Of a DNA stretch of 15,705 nucleotides, positions 1-7,176 are shown piece by piece; position 1 is the stretch's first letter, and each line of letters opens with the position of its first letter. The notes under the pieces were generated by a model, which was not told where the DNA came from, made no database searches, and worked only from the letters and a program-made list of their open reading frames with translations. Source of the DNA: Parabacteroides sp. (lineage in GTDB: Bacteria; Bacteroidota; Bacteroidia; Bacteroidales; Tannerellaceae); assembly GCA_020026285.1 (NCBI GenBank), contig JAHHQS010000092.1, positions 1 through 15,705 on the forward strand, read 5' to 3'. The translations under genes were made by a program, and so were the position numbers.

Positions 1-54
1 TAGAGCACTAGCCTTCCAAGCTGGGGGTCGCGGGTTTGAGCCCCGTTTTCCGCT
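1..54 (+). tRNA. tRNA-Gly (anticodon TCC), 3' part only
   Basis: The 5' end lies outside the window. What remains starts in the D arm (GAGC at 3-6). The anticodon stem CTAGC (8-12) pairs with GCTGG (20-24) around a seven-base loop whose anticodon is TCC at 15-17, which reads GGA and GGG glycine codons. The T arm is GCGGG (30-34), loop TTTGAGC (35-41) and CCCGT (42-46). The acceptor strand is TTTCCGC (47-53) with discriminator T54. CCA is not encoded and would be added after transcription. The gene is followed at once by a strong terminator. Confidence 0.93.
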
Positions 55-62
55 CTCATTTT

Positions 63-98
63 AAAGAGTCGTTTCAATTATGAGACGACTCTTTTTTT
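63..98 (+). terminator. Rho-independent terminator after tRNA-Gly
   Basis: A 14-base stem (63-76 with 81-94, one G-T pair) closes a four-base ATTA loop and runs into seven T residues at 92-98. It sits 8 bases after the tRNA. On the minus strand the same hairpin is followed only by TTTAA, so it may also weakly end transcription coming through the pseudogene. Confidence 0.9.
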
Positions 99-106
99 AT
101 GCTTTT

Positions 107-939
107 CTATCTAAATCTTTGTTGTGGTATTCCTATTTCCATAGGATTGTTTTTATGTCGATGATTAATTATTACACTTCGAAGAATCTCGTAAATTATA
201 CCTCCAACATCTATGCCTAAGTCAATGTTCCCTGTTTTGTAATATGGAATTGCCATTGGAATCGTTTCCCATTTGCCGGTTACAGAATTGTAGAAACGTT
301 GTGCACCGACTTCTATTCCGAAATGATCGGAAAAATCATAAGATAAACTTGCTCCATAGTTGTTGTTGAATAATAGGGGAGAATTGTTTATAGAATAGTT
401 CCCGAAAATATTGATGTTCATTCTTTCGTTTGGAGAGTACACGAATGTCCCACCTATATTTAATCCACTACCTCCTGTAAGAGGCATATTTATTTTTACT
501 GCTTCTGTATTTATGTTGAAATAGATATGATGGCTCAATTGATGTTTAAAACCAATTGAAGCACGATTGAATACGCCAATTCCAGGTAATGATTCTTGGA
601 ATCCAATTCGCGTAGATATTTTTCCAGATATGTCTTCCTGCGGAATAATCTCCTTTAAAAAGAGGTAGTGGACTTACATAGTAAGGTGTATATAAGCCCT
701 TCTTTAAGTTCATGTCATAGAACTTATATTTTAAATTGGTTGATGGGTATAGGAATAAAAGAATATATTGTTGGTGAGCTTAAAAACGGCACGGTTAAGC
801 AGGAAGAACTATTTTCAATAATAGGCTGTGTTCCTTTGTCAAGGAATAGAATGCTATCGTTCTGCGAATAGATCTTAGAAGAGATACTGCATAATAATAG
901 GATTATAATAAATTTCTTATACCTTAACTGGTTGATCAA
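107..939 (-). pseudogene. Decayed gene for a secreted, probably outer-membrane beta-barrel protein
   Basis: Three overlapping minus-strand reading frames together spell one protein of about 275 residues. The first (from 939) has a signal-peptide-like start: a KKF basic end, a hydrophobic stretch, then KIYSQ as a likely cleavage site. It stops at 724. The next frame continues across the TTTT run at 729-732 with YDMNLKKGLYTPYY and PLPLFKGDY, and stops near 548. The third frame, open from about 673 to 107, carries LPGIGVFNRASIGF and a long stretch with alternating aromatic residues typical of outer-membrane strands. Each change of frame equals one extra base. No ATG precedes the signal peptide; only a TTG exists. 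TATAAGAAA, where T-ATG-AAG-AAA would be expected, suggests one lost G. The family resembles conserved Bacteroidales proteins of unknown function. Reading errors at A runs are the main alternative. Confidence 0.72.
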
Positions 940-1041
940 GATTCTAAAACTCTATTAATATAGTGAATGTGCAATATATAAATTATTCTCGAGAGAAGGA
1001 AGTGGTTTTATAATGGCGGTTTTCATACATATCGATTTATG

Positions 1042-1076
1042 AAAAAAAGTCCTAACCAACATTTGTTGATTAGGAC
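1042..1076 (-). terminator. Terminator after rny
   Basis: Read on the minus strand, GTCCTAATCAAC pairs with GTTGGTTAGGAC around an AAAT loop and is followed by seven T residues (1042-1048). The one uneven position is a U-G pair in the minus-strand RNA but an A-C mismatch on the plus strand, which fixes its direction. It lies 30 bases after the rny stop codon. Confidence 0.93.
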
Positions 1077-1106
1077 CGCTTCTTCTTATTATTATATTCT
1101 AATTAT

Positions 1107-2642
1107 TTATTTAGCATAGCTTACTGAACGAGTTTCACGGATAACAGTAATTTTAACCTGTCCCGGATAAGTCATCTCGTCTTGGATCTTCTTGGCTATT
1201 TCGTTTGACAAGTTTTCTGTCTCTTTATCGTCAATCTTATCAGCACCGACAATAACCCTTAATTCACGACCAGCCTGAATAGCATAAGTCTTGACAACGC
1301 CAGGATAAGAAAGAGCAAGCTGTTCTAGATCATTCAAACGTTTAATATAAGCTTCTACTATTTCGCGACGAGCACCTGGACGAGCACCTGAGATAGCATC
1401 ACAAACCTGAACGATAGGAGCGAACATTGACTGCATTTCAATTTCGTCATGGTGAGCACCAACAGCATTACTGATATCTGGTTTCTCTTTGTATTTTTCA
1501 CAAAGCTTCATACCTAATATAGCGTGTGGCAATTCTGGTTCATCATCTGGAACTTTACCAATATCGTGTAACAATCCGGCACGTTTGGCTTTCTTAGGAT
1601 TCAAACCTAATTCAGAAGCCATAATGGCACATAAGTTTGCTGTTTCACGAGCGTGCTGTAATAAGTTCTGACCATAAGAAGAACGATATTTCATTTTACC
1701 AATCAAACGAATCAATTCAGGATGTAAGCCGTGAACACCTAAATCGATAGCAGTACGTTTACCTGTTTCGATGATTTCGTCTTCAACTTGCTTTCTAACT
1801 TTGTTTACGACTTCTTCAATACGGGCAGGATGGATACGTCCATCTTGAACCAATTGATGTAGTGCTAGACGAGCTATTTCACGACGGACAGGATCAAAAC
1901 CTGAAAGGACTATAGCTTCTGGTGTATCATCAACTACAATTTCGATTCCAGTTGCAGCTTCTAAAGCACGGATATTACGTCCTTCACGACCGATGATACG
2001 ACCTTTGATTTCGTCTGATTCAATATGGAAAACAGTCACAGAGTTTTCAATGGCTGTTTCAGTAGCAACTCGTTGGATAGACTGAATAACGATCTTTTTA
2101 GCTTCTTTATTGGCTGTCATTTTTGCTTCTTCCATAATATCATTGATATAGGAAGCAGCTTCAGTCTTGGCTTCATCTTTCAAAGAATCAATTAATCTTT
2201 CTTTAGCTTCATCTGCAGAAAGACCAGAAAGAGATTCCAAATGTTCAATTTCTTTCTGATGAAGTTTATCTAATTCCTGTTTCTTCTTTTCAATTAAATC
2301 TAGTTGAGAAGCAAGATTTTCTTTTACAGCTTCAATTTCATTGTTCTTTCGCTGCAAATCTTCATGACGCTGATTTAGATTATTTTCTCTTTGTTTTAAT
2401 CTGGCTTCAACAGATTGAATTTTAGAATTACGTTGAGAAACCTGTTTTTCCAGATCAGCCTTTAAATGAATGAATTTTTCTTTTACTTCAAGTAGTTTGT
2501 TTTTCTTAATTACTTCAGCTTCCTTTTCTGCCTCACGTAACATTGAATCATATCTCGATTTCAAAAGAAAGCGCATCGTTAACCACACTAGCAAACCTCC
2601 AAGAATGAAGGTTACTATCGATATAATTATATACATTACCAT
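1107..2642 (-). CDS. rny: Ribonuclease Y
   Basis: This is a membrane-anchored endoribonuclease that starts the breakdown of many mRNAs. At 511 residues it matches the usual family length. An N-terminal membrane helix (about 4-26) is followed by a long charged coiled coil (about 30-180). A KH RNA-binding domain has its [10 protein letters not shown] loop at 214-223. The HD hydrolase domain contains H330, the HD pair H359-D360 in [10 protein letters not shown], the paired histidines H397-H398 and D415, as needed for metal binding. The chosen ATG at 2640-2642 could be replaced by a second ATG two codons later; both keep the membrane helix. The gene has its own terminator downstream, and a terminator upstream separates it from zapA, so it probably has its own promoter in the AT-rich gap, although I see no perfect consensus there. 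Confidence 0.97.
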   Translation of the reverse strand: MVMYIIISIVTFILGGLLVWLTMRFLLKSRYDSMLREAEKEAEVIKKNKLLEVKEKFIHLKADLEKQVSQRNSKIQSVEARLKQRENNLNQRHEDLQRKNNEIEAVKENLASQLDLIEKKKQELDKLHQKEIEHLESLSGLSADEAKERLIDSLKDEAKTEAASYINDIMEEAKMTANKEAKKIVIQSIQRVATETAIENSVTVFHIESDEIKGRIIGREGRNIRALEAATGIEIVVDDTPEAIVLSGFDPVRREIARLALHQLVQDGRIHPARIEEVVNKVRKQVEDEIIETGKRTAIDLGVHGLHPELIRLIGKMKYRSSYGQNLLQHARETANLCAIMASELGLNPKKAKRAGLLHDIGKVPDDEPELPHAILGMKLCEKYKEKPDISNAVGAHHDEIEMQSMFAPIVQVCDAISGARPGARREIVEAYIKRLNDLEQLALSYPGVVKTYAIQAGRELRVIVGADKIDDKETENLSNEIAKKIQDEMTYPGQVKITVIRETRSVSYAK

Positions 2643-2685
2643 ATTATATAAATTAAGTTCTTAAATAAATATATATTATAAAAAT

Positions 2686-2728
2686 AAAAAAGCACTACAC
2701 TACATAGCATAGCTATGTAAAGCAGTGC
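2686..2728 (-). terminator. Terminator after zapA
   Basis: On the minus strand, GCACT pairs with AGTGC and, inside it, TACATAGC pairs with GCTATGTA around a TAT loop. G-U and C-G pairs and a single U-U mismatch link the two blocks. Six T residues follow (2686-2691). It ends the zapA transcript 30 bases after its stop codon and leaves about 43 bases before rny. The short stretch between zapA and the hairpin could belong to a small structured RNA, discussed in the findings. Confidence 0.88.
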
Positions 2729-2757
2729 GGAAAACCTCGCTTGTAAATATAAAAATA

Positions 2758-3051
2758 TCATTTACTTTTCAAGTACTTATCCAGTTCTCTATTTAATTCC
2801 TGGATTTTTTCTTCAAAAGGACTTGTATCATGTTTTTCTTCAAGTGTCAAATTTTCTACTGACAGCTGAAGAGCTATAATTGCTAACAAATCTTTAATAT
2901 CCAATCTTGTACCATATTTATTTTGATATTGAAGAATTTTTAAATTAATCTGCTTGGCTGCAGCCCGCATAATTTCTTCTTCATTACGTTTTATAGTGAT
3001 TGGATATCTCTTACCTGCTATTTCTATATGTATAAGAAATGTATCGTTCAT
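2758..3051 (-). CDS. zapA: Cell division protein ZapA
   Basis: ZapA binds FtsZ and helps bundle FtsZ protofilaments at the division site. The 97-residue protein has the family layout: an N-terminal beta-rich head (about 1-30, with IEIAGKRYPITI) that includes the typical REEE-like charged turn (RNEEEIMRAAA), then a helical dimerisation part containing DLLAIIALQLSVE near 52-64, and a charged coiled-coil tail. The ATG at 3049-3051 lies 5 bases after the stop codon of the coiled-coil gene upstream, with AGAGG just before it, so the two are surely co-transcribed from the promoter near 3369-3399. A strong terminator follows. Confidence 0.93.
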   Translation of the reverse strand: MNDTFLIHIEIAGKRYPITIKRNEEEIMRAAAKQINLKILQYQNKYGTRLDIKDLLAIIALQLSVENLTLEEKHDTSPFEEKIQELNRELDKYLKSK

Positions 3052-3056
3052 CGCCT

Positions 3057-3350
3057 CTATTCATTAAGCAGTGCGATGCACTTATCTACTTCCCGCACCA
3101 ATTTCGACAATCGTAATTTTGCATTGTTTACTTCTCCTTCATGGACAGATAAAACATGTGCTGTTAACATATTGTCGCATTTAGCATTCAATTCTTTAAT
3201 ATCATCAAAAGCTTTTTCTAGCTCTGTGTTTTTCATTTCTAGAGCTTTTTCCAATTCTTGAATTTTTAATCTTTGTTCATCACATAAAGATAGTAATTCA
3301 TGGAATCGAACTTCAAATAGAATTAATAGCCTTTTACTGTCTTCGGTCAT
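3057..3350 (-). CDS. Small coiled-coil protein co-transcribed with zapA
   Basis: I do not recognise a named family with certainty. The 97-residue protein starts MTEDSKRLLILFEVRF and is then almost entirely helical, with heptad-like runs of leucine, glutamate and lysine (LKIQELEKALEMKNTELEKA). It has no signal peptide or membrane helix. The start is the ATG at 3348-3350, preceded by AGGA and about 12 bases after the predicted transcription start. The open frame extends further upstream to 3467, but that part lies across the promoter and inside the terminator of the neighbouring gene. Its 5-base distance from zapA and its coiled-coil nature suggest a ZapA or division-ring partner comparable in role to ZapB. 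This is inference from position and shape only. Confidence 0.82.
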   Translation of the reverse strand: MTEDSKRLLILFEVRFHELLSLCDEQRLKIQELEKALEMKNTELEKAFDDIKELNAKCDNMLTAHVLSVHEGEVNNAKLRLSKLVREVDKCIALLNE

Positions 3351-3368
3351 TTCCTGCCAAATTGTATA

Positions 3369-3400
3369 CAAAAGTAAGATTAAGATTTTGAAATAGCAAT
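3369..3400 (-). promoter_or_regulatory. Bacteroides-type promoter for the coiled-coil gene and zapA
   Basis: The minus strand shows ATTG (3397-3400), a 20-base spacer, and TACTTTTG (3369-3376), a full match to the TAnnTTTG -7 element of the Bacteroides primary sigma factor. Transcription would start near 3362, giving a very short leader before the ATG at 3350. Confidence 0.75.
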
Positions 3401-3429
3401 ATTCAAGAGGCTTTTTTCGTGATTGAATG

Positions 3430-3472
3430 AAAAAATAAATGGCTATTATCTTATAGACAATAGCCATTTATT
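3430..3472 (-). terminator. Terminator after the DUF2582-type gene
   Basis: A 17-base stem (3434-3450 with 3456-3472) closes the five-base loop 3451-3455. Read on the minus strand its only uneven pair is G-U, and it runs into T residues (complement of A3430-3435). It lies 20 bases after the stop codon of the winged-helix gene. Confidence 0.9.
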
Positions 3473-3492
3473 AATTTCTTTGCAGAAATAGA

Positions 3493-3696
3493 TTAATCAG
3501 TTAAAGAAACTAAAATTTCTTTTTCTGTTTCTTCAAATGCTAATTTACCTTCTTTGGCTAACCAACCAATAGCAGCGTACATATCTTTTTCTGCTTTGAT
3601 TTTAGTTGCTTTTTTCAATGCTTTAAGGCTCATCTGGCCACCTTCGTTTAACGCATTCCATACTTTACCTGCGTTAGTTCCAATTAATTCAATCAT
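3493..3696 (-). CDS. Small winged-helix protein, DUF2582 type
   Basis: This 67-residue protein has the pattern of the DUF2582 winged helix-turn-helix family common in Bacteroidetes. Helix 1 holds GTNAGKVWNAL, a recognition-like helix pair holds MSLKALKKATKIKAEKDMYAAIGWLAKEGKL, and a short beta wing at the end holds FEETEKEILVSL. No DNA target or ligand is known to me, so a regulatory role is inferred from the fold only. It stands 68 bases after the B3/B4 gene with no clear hairpin or perfect promoter between, and could be the last gene of the hpt-adk-obg cluster or have its own weak promoter. A strong terminator follows. Confidence 0.85.
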   Translation of the reverse strand: MIELIGTNAGKVWNALNEGGQMSLKALKKATKIKAEKDMYAAIGWLAKEGKLAFEETEKEILVSLTD

Positions 3697-3764
3697 TGTT
3701 TAGAAATTTATTAGTTATTGACAATAAAAATAATTCTATTAAAAATTAAGAGTATCTGTTCTTT

Positions 3765-4457
3765 TTATAATAAGATTGAACTTTGTTCGTCCTTATTGAT
3801 CAGGATGGCTTCCATATCTTTAGCGTCGTTGTATCTTTTTAAAAGATTAACGGCATATTCACCAGCTTCTAATAATCCTTCTTTGCCGGAATAACCATTA
3901 ATGATCATTAATAAGTTTGTTGTGTCCAATTCGATTTTTGTTCGTTCCTCATCACTTGTTGGAGTTCCTATTCCACCAGTATTGTCTCTGTAAACAGGAA
4001 GGCCTTCTATATTTAGTTCTCCTCGTCCAATTCCTCGGTATATTTCTCCTTCTTTTCCGACTCCCAAAACTAAATGGTCACCATCAATTTTATCTCTGTC
4101 AAAACCTCCAATCGAATATCCACTCTTTATAGAAACAAGATTGATTAAATCTACAAGAGTATCTATTTTATAGAGGGGAAGTTCTCTCAGTATACGTCGG
4201 CGAAGAGATTCTGCTGAAGGACGATATCTGTTTGGATCTTTTCCTAATCTTTTATATGCTTGTCTGGTTGCATAAATTGGCAACCATTTATTAATTTCAT
4301 TCAGTTTTACATTCAGACGAATATCTTCCTCAATCTTGTGGATTTCCTTCCATAAATTATCATCGGCTGGTGTATTCTTTACTTTACATGATAAAGCTAA
4401 TACATGTAGATCCGGACAAGAATTTGTAATGTCATCAGATAAAGTTATTTGTATCAT
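3765..4457 (-). CDS. Free-standing B3/B4 domain protein (tRNA synthetase editing-type fold)
   Basis: The 230-residue protein resembles the B3/B4 editing domain of the phenylalanyl-tRNA synthetase beta chain, without any catalytic or tRNA-binding parts of that enzyme. Signature stretches are KWLPIYATRQAYKRLGKDPN (57-76), RYRPSAESLRRRIL (77-90), LVDLINLVSIKSGYSIGGFD (101-120) and GLPVYRDNTGGIGTPTSDEE (152-171). In PheT this domain removes tyrosine from mischarged tRNA-Phe; stand-alone relatives are widespread, but their substrates are mostly untested. It begins 6 bases after the pgeF stop codon, so it is in the same operon. The protein is probably cytoplasmic, as no signal peptide is visible. 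Function beyond the fold is inference. Confidence 0.87.
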   Translation of the reverse strand: MIQITLSDDITNSCPDLHVLALSCKVKNTPADDNLWKEIHKIEEDIRLNVKLNEINKWLPIYATRQAYKRLGKDPNRYRPSAESLRRRILRELPLYKIDTLVDLINLVSIKSGYSIGGFDRDKIDGDHLVLGVGKEGEIYRGIGRGELNIEGLPVYRDNTGGIGTPTSDEERTKIELDTTNLLMIINGYSGKEGLLEAGEYAVNLLKRYNDAKDMEAILINKDEQSSILL

Positions 4458-4463
4458 ATATTG

Positions 4464-5288
4464 TTAATGTATAAAAATACCGGATAAAATTCGTCCGCTA
4501 TTGATTCCTAGTTTCCTGGCAGAAAAATAATCTGTATAATTTTTAAATGTACAGATTTTGGCATTCTCTGTTTGTTCAATAGGAATCCCCTCATATAATA
4601 ATTGAAATTCATTAGCCTTCCATAAATCGATATGAGTCTTGTTGCTTATGGGATTTTTCCAAAATAAAGATTCAATATCTTTTTCTAGCCATGCATTTGA
4701 ATTTCTGAACTCCTCTACTACTTCATCTCCTACTTCAAAAGCTTCCTGGCTGATTGAAGGACCTATGACGGCATGAATTTGTAAAGGATTGCATAGAAAC
4801 CTGTCTTTCATACATTGGATGGTCTTTCTGACAATCTGTAAGACTGTTCCTCTCCATCCAGCGTGAATGGCTGCTACAACTTGTTTGTCCGCAGCATAAA
4901 GTAAAACCGGTACACAATCAGCTGTTGATATCGTGACGCAAATTTGTGGCAAATTAGTGATTAATGCGTCAATACCATTTAATTTTAGAATCTGTGATTC
5001 TTCAGATAGCTTAAAAAAGTCATTGTCTAGCACAAGAATTTCATCCTTATGGACTTGATGTGGTGTGATAATTTTCTCAACAGGAAGATTTATTGCTTCA
5101 GCGAGAATTTCCCGATTCCTTTTTATAGCTGTAGGATCATCATTCGTGTATAGTCCGGGATTCATACTTCCATAATTATCCGAACTTACACCTCCATGCC
5201 TTGTCGTTATAAAATGAGAAATGTTGCAAGACCTTGATAAACCAGGCAATTGCAACAACTCAATATTATTTTTTGTTAGATTTTTCAT
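4464..5288 (-). CDS. pgeF: PgeF / YfiH-family protein (multicopper polyphenol oxidase, LACC1 type)
   Basis: This family has been described as a peptidoglycan editing factor and, in the LACC1/YlmD branch, as a purine nucleoside phosphorylase and deaminase. With the start used here the protein has 274 residues. The motifs are TTRHGGVS near the N terminus, PHQVH (H77 and H80), [10 protein letters not shown] (C125) and AIHAGWRGT (H142), giving the His-Cys-His metal site with the usual 17-residue gap between the last two. The ATG at 5286-5288 is preceded by CAGG and lies inside the last codons of obg, an overlap of 23 bases that suggests coupled translation. Upstream in-frame methionines (up to 5336) are possible starts, but that stretch is only the acidic tail of obg read in another frame. 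The adjacent hpt and adk fit a purine salvage role. Confidence 0.92.
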   Translation of the reverse strand: MKNLTKNNIELLQLPGLSRSCNISHFITTRHGGVSSDNYGSMNPGLYTNDDPTAIKRNREILAEAINLPVEKIITPHQVHKDEILVLDNDFFKLSEESQILKLNGIDALITNLPQICVTISTADCVPVLLYAADKQVVAAIHAGWRGTVLQIVRKTIQCMKDRFLCNPLQIHAVIGPSISQEAFEVGDEVVEEFRNSNAWLEKDIESLFWKNPISNKTHIDLWKANEFQLLYEGIPIEQTENAKICTFKNYTDYFSARKLGINSGRILSGIFIH

Positions 5289-6450
5289 CCTGAGAATCAT
5301 CTTCGTCATAGTCGTCTTCTTCATCCCAGTCTTCATATTCTATATAATCATCATCGTCATCTTCTTCGGCAAAAACGAAATCGTCATCATCGTCATCAAA
5401 CTGTAATGTCGAAACATCTATGTTCTTATGGACAATCTGTTCTGGTTCGTGGAATGTTTCCTTGTTCAGTTCTGTCCAAAGAATATCCTTCAATTCTGTT
5501 AGTCCGTATTGAGCTACAGAAGAAATAAACACATGAGGAATTCCTTCAGGTAATTCTTTCTCCATTTCCTGGATTAACTCTTCATCGAGCATATCCGATT
5601 TCGTGATAGCTAATACACGACTTTTACTGACTAATTCCGGATTGTACTTGACTAATTCGTTATGCAAGATATCGTATTCTTTTCGAATATCATCACTATC
5701 AGCCGGAATCATAAACAATAATAATGAATTACGTTCAATATGACGTAAGAAACGTAACCCTAAACCTTTTCCTTCACTTGCTCCTTCAATGATACCTGGA
5801 ATATCAGCCATGATGAACGAACGATTGTCACGATAACTTACAATTCCCAAATTAGGTTCAAGAGTAGTGAAAGGATAATTTGCAATTTTAGGTTTCGCTG
5901 CTGATAGAACAGAAAGCAGGGTGGATTTTCCTGCATTCGGGAAGCCTACCAGACCTACATCGGCTAATAATTTTAACTGAAGAATGACATGACGTTCCTG
6001 AGCCGGTTCTCCTGGCTGTGCATAGCGTGGAGCCTGATTCGTTGCAGTTTTGAAGTTCCAGTTACCAAGACCTCCTTTACCACCTTTTAATAACATCACT
6101 TTCTGTCCGTCTTCAGTAACATCACAGATAAATTCGCCTGTTTCTGCATCATAAACTACAGTTCCGCATGGAACGTCAATTACTTTGTCCTGTCCGTCCT
6201 TACCAAAGCTTCGTTTGGCGCTGCCACTCTCTCCGTTGGTAGCCAAGATGTGACGGTCATATTTCAAGTGAAGTAATGTCCAGTAGTTTCTGTTACCTCG
6301 AAGGTAAATATGGCCTCCTCTTCCCCCGTTTCCTCCGTCGGGACCACCTTTCGGAATATATTTGGCACGGCGAAAGTGAGAAGAACCTCGTCCGCCCTTA
6401 CCTGAGCGACAATAGATTTTTACGTAATCTACAAAGTTAGATTCAGCCAT
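5266..6450 (-). CDS. obg: GTPase Obg (CgtA)
   Basis: Obg is an essential GTPase that helps assemble the large ribosomal subunit and links growth to nucleotide levels. The glycine-rich Obg domain spans about 1-160 ([39 protein letters not shown]). The GTPase domain shows GFPNAGKS (169-176), switch I with TT at 195-196, DIPG (216-219), TKSD (283-286) and SSVA (310-313). In place of the OCT domain found in Bacillus, residues 352-390 form a tail made almost wholly of aspartate and glutamate. The ATG at 6448-6450 begins the conserved N terminus. It lies downstream of adk, separated by a hairpin, and overlaps pgeF at its end. Confidence 0.97.
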   Translation of the reverse strand: MAESNFVDYVKIYCRSGKGGRGSSHFRRAKYIPKGGPDGGNGGRGGHIYLRGNRNYWTLLHLKYDRHILATNGESGSAKRSFGKDGQDKVIDVPCGTVVYDAETGEFICDVTEDGQKVMLLKGGKGGLGNWNFKTATNQAPRYAQPGEPAQERHVILQLKLLADVGLVGFPNAGKSTLLSVLSAAKPKIANYPFTTLEPNLGIVSYRDNRSFIMADIPGIIEGASEGKGLGLRFLRHIERNSLLLFMIPADSDDIRKEYDILHNELVKYNPELVSKSRVLAITKSDMLDEELIQEMEKELPEGIPHVFISSVAQYGLTELKDILWTELNKETFHEPEQIVHKNIDVSTLQFDDDDDDFVFAEEDDDDDYIEYEDWDEEDDYDEDDSQDEKSNKK

Positions 6451-6484
6451 TTTTTTTATTATTGGGTTATGTTTATTAATAGTA

Positions 6485-6523
6485 AAATTGCAATAAGACT
6501 AAAAAGTGGTCTTATTGCAATTT
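6485..6523 (-). terminator. Perfect 15-base hairpin between adk and obg
   Basis: AAATTGCAATAAGAC at 6485-6499 pairs without mismatch with 6509-6523 around a nine-base loop. On the minus strand the 3' arm ends in TTT followed by TACTATT, a short and broken T tract, so it may be a partial terminator or an mRNA-stabilising or processing hairpin that lowers obg expression relative to adk. It starts 15 bases after the adk stop codon. Confidence 0.65.
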
Positions 6524-6538
6524 CATGATATAGTCAGT

Positions 6539-7111
6539 TTATTTTACAGCGTCAATAGCTTCTTTGATACGGCCGAAGATTTCTTCGATAGTACCCATAC
6601 CTTTGATAGCTACGTGCTTGCCTTCGTTAATATAGAATTCAGCCAAAGGAGCTGTCTGTTTGTGATAAACTTCCAGACGAGATTTGATAGTATCCAAGTT
6701 GTCATCAGAACGGCCAGAAACTTTACCACGTTCCAACAGACGTTTGATCAATTCGTCTTCATCAACCTGAAGATTCAACATGATTGAAACGTCAGTTCCA
6801 CGTTCGTTCAACATTTTCTTCAAAGCGCCTGCTTGAGGAATAGTACGAGGGAAACCATCAAAGATAACACCTTTTGAATTAGTTTTGCTATCTAGAACTT
6901 TTGCCAGCATGTTAACGATTAATTCGTCTGGAACCAATTGTCCTTTTTCAATATAATCTTTAGCAATTTTACCTAATTCTGTTTCATTTTTCATTTCAGA
7001 ACGTAAAACATCACCAGTTGAGATATGGTCTAATGCATATTCTTTAATGATCAGTTCGCTTTGTGTTCCTTTACCTGAACCAGGAGCACCGAAAATAACT
7101 ACATTCAACAT
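6539..7111 (-). CDS. adk: Adenylate kinase
   Basis: Adk interconverts ATP plus AMP with two ADP in the cytoplasm. The 190-residue protein opens with the P-loop GAPGSGKGT (8-16), followed by the AMP-binding HISTGDVLR and the FDGFPRT motif near 84-90. The LID region is short (LLERGKVSGRSDDN) and lacks the four-cysteine zinc site, so this is the short, zinc-free form. The ATG at 7109-7111 is the only sensible start, directly before the P-loop strand. It is preceded by hpt with a 65-base gap that holds an inverted repeat, and followed by obg after a strong hairpin. Confidence 0.97.
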   Translation of the reverse strand: MLNVVIFGAPGSGKGTQSELIIKEYALDHISTGDVLRSEMKNETELGKIAKDYIEKGQLVPDELIVNMLAKVLDSKTNSKGVIFDGFPRTIPQAGALKKMLNERGTDVSIMLNLQVDEDELIKRLLERGKVSGRSDDNLDTIKSRLEVYHKQTAPLAEFYINEGKHVAIKGMGTIEEIFGRIKEAIDAVK

Positions 7112-7128
7112 ATAAATATTTCTTTTAT

Positions 7129-7155
7129 ATTGACAATCAAAAAAGTTTTGTCAAT
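7129..7155 (-). repeat. Inverted repeat in the hpt-adk gap
   Basis: ATTGACAA (7129-7136) and TTGTCAAT (7148-7155) form a perfect eight-base hairpin with an 11-base loop, ending 17 bases before the adk start. No T tract follows on the minus strand, so it does not look like a terminator. It could be an mRNA stem in the adk leader or a protein-binding inverted repeat. Confidence 0.5.
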
Positions 7156-7176
7156 CTGTTATACATAAAAATAAAA

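Noticed and set aside
668..871. Plus-strand open frame of 67 codons
   Set aside because: It lies antisense to the decayed outer-membrane gene, whose reading is supported by a signal peptide and conserved-looking segments; no ribosome site or family resemblance supports the plus-strand frame.
107..939. Programmed frameshifting to express the split outer-membrane gene
   Set aside because: Two separate shifts would be needed, no slippery heptamer with a downstream stem is seen, and the start codon is also missing; simple decay or read error is more likely.
1..1000. Possible tRNA-linked integration site for a mobile element
   Set aside because: No repeat of the tRNA 3' end, integrase or other mobility gene was found in the window.
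3351..3467. Longer start for the coiled-coil protein
   Set aside because: The extension crosses a consensus promoter and begins inside the terminator hairpin of the neighbouring gene.
3711..3730. Short palindrome TTATTGACAATAA upstream of the DUF2582-type gene, similar to the repeat before adk
   Set aside because: The match covers only about eight AT-rich bases, the middle leaves no loop for a stable stem, and two occurrences are not enough to propose an operator.
5289..5336. Sixteen-residue N-terminal extension of PgeF rich in Met, Lys and Thr
   Set aside because: It is the obg acidic tail in another frame, has no family similarity, and the ATG at 5286-5288 fits the family N terminus better.
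5221..5406. Plus-strand frame coding a very hydrophobic, membrane-like peptide
   Set aside because: Antisense of the Asp/Glu codon run in obg automatically reads as Ile, Val and Phe codons, so the hydrophobicity is an artefact of the acidic tail.
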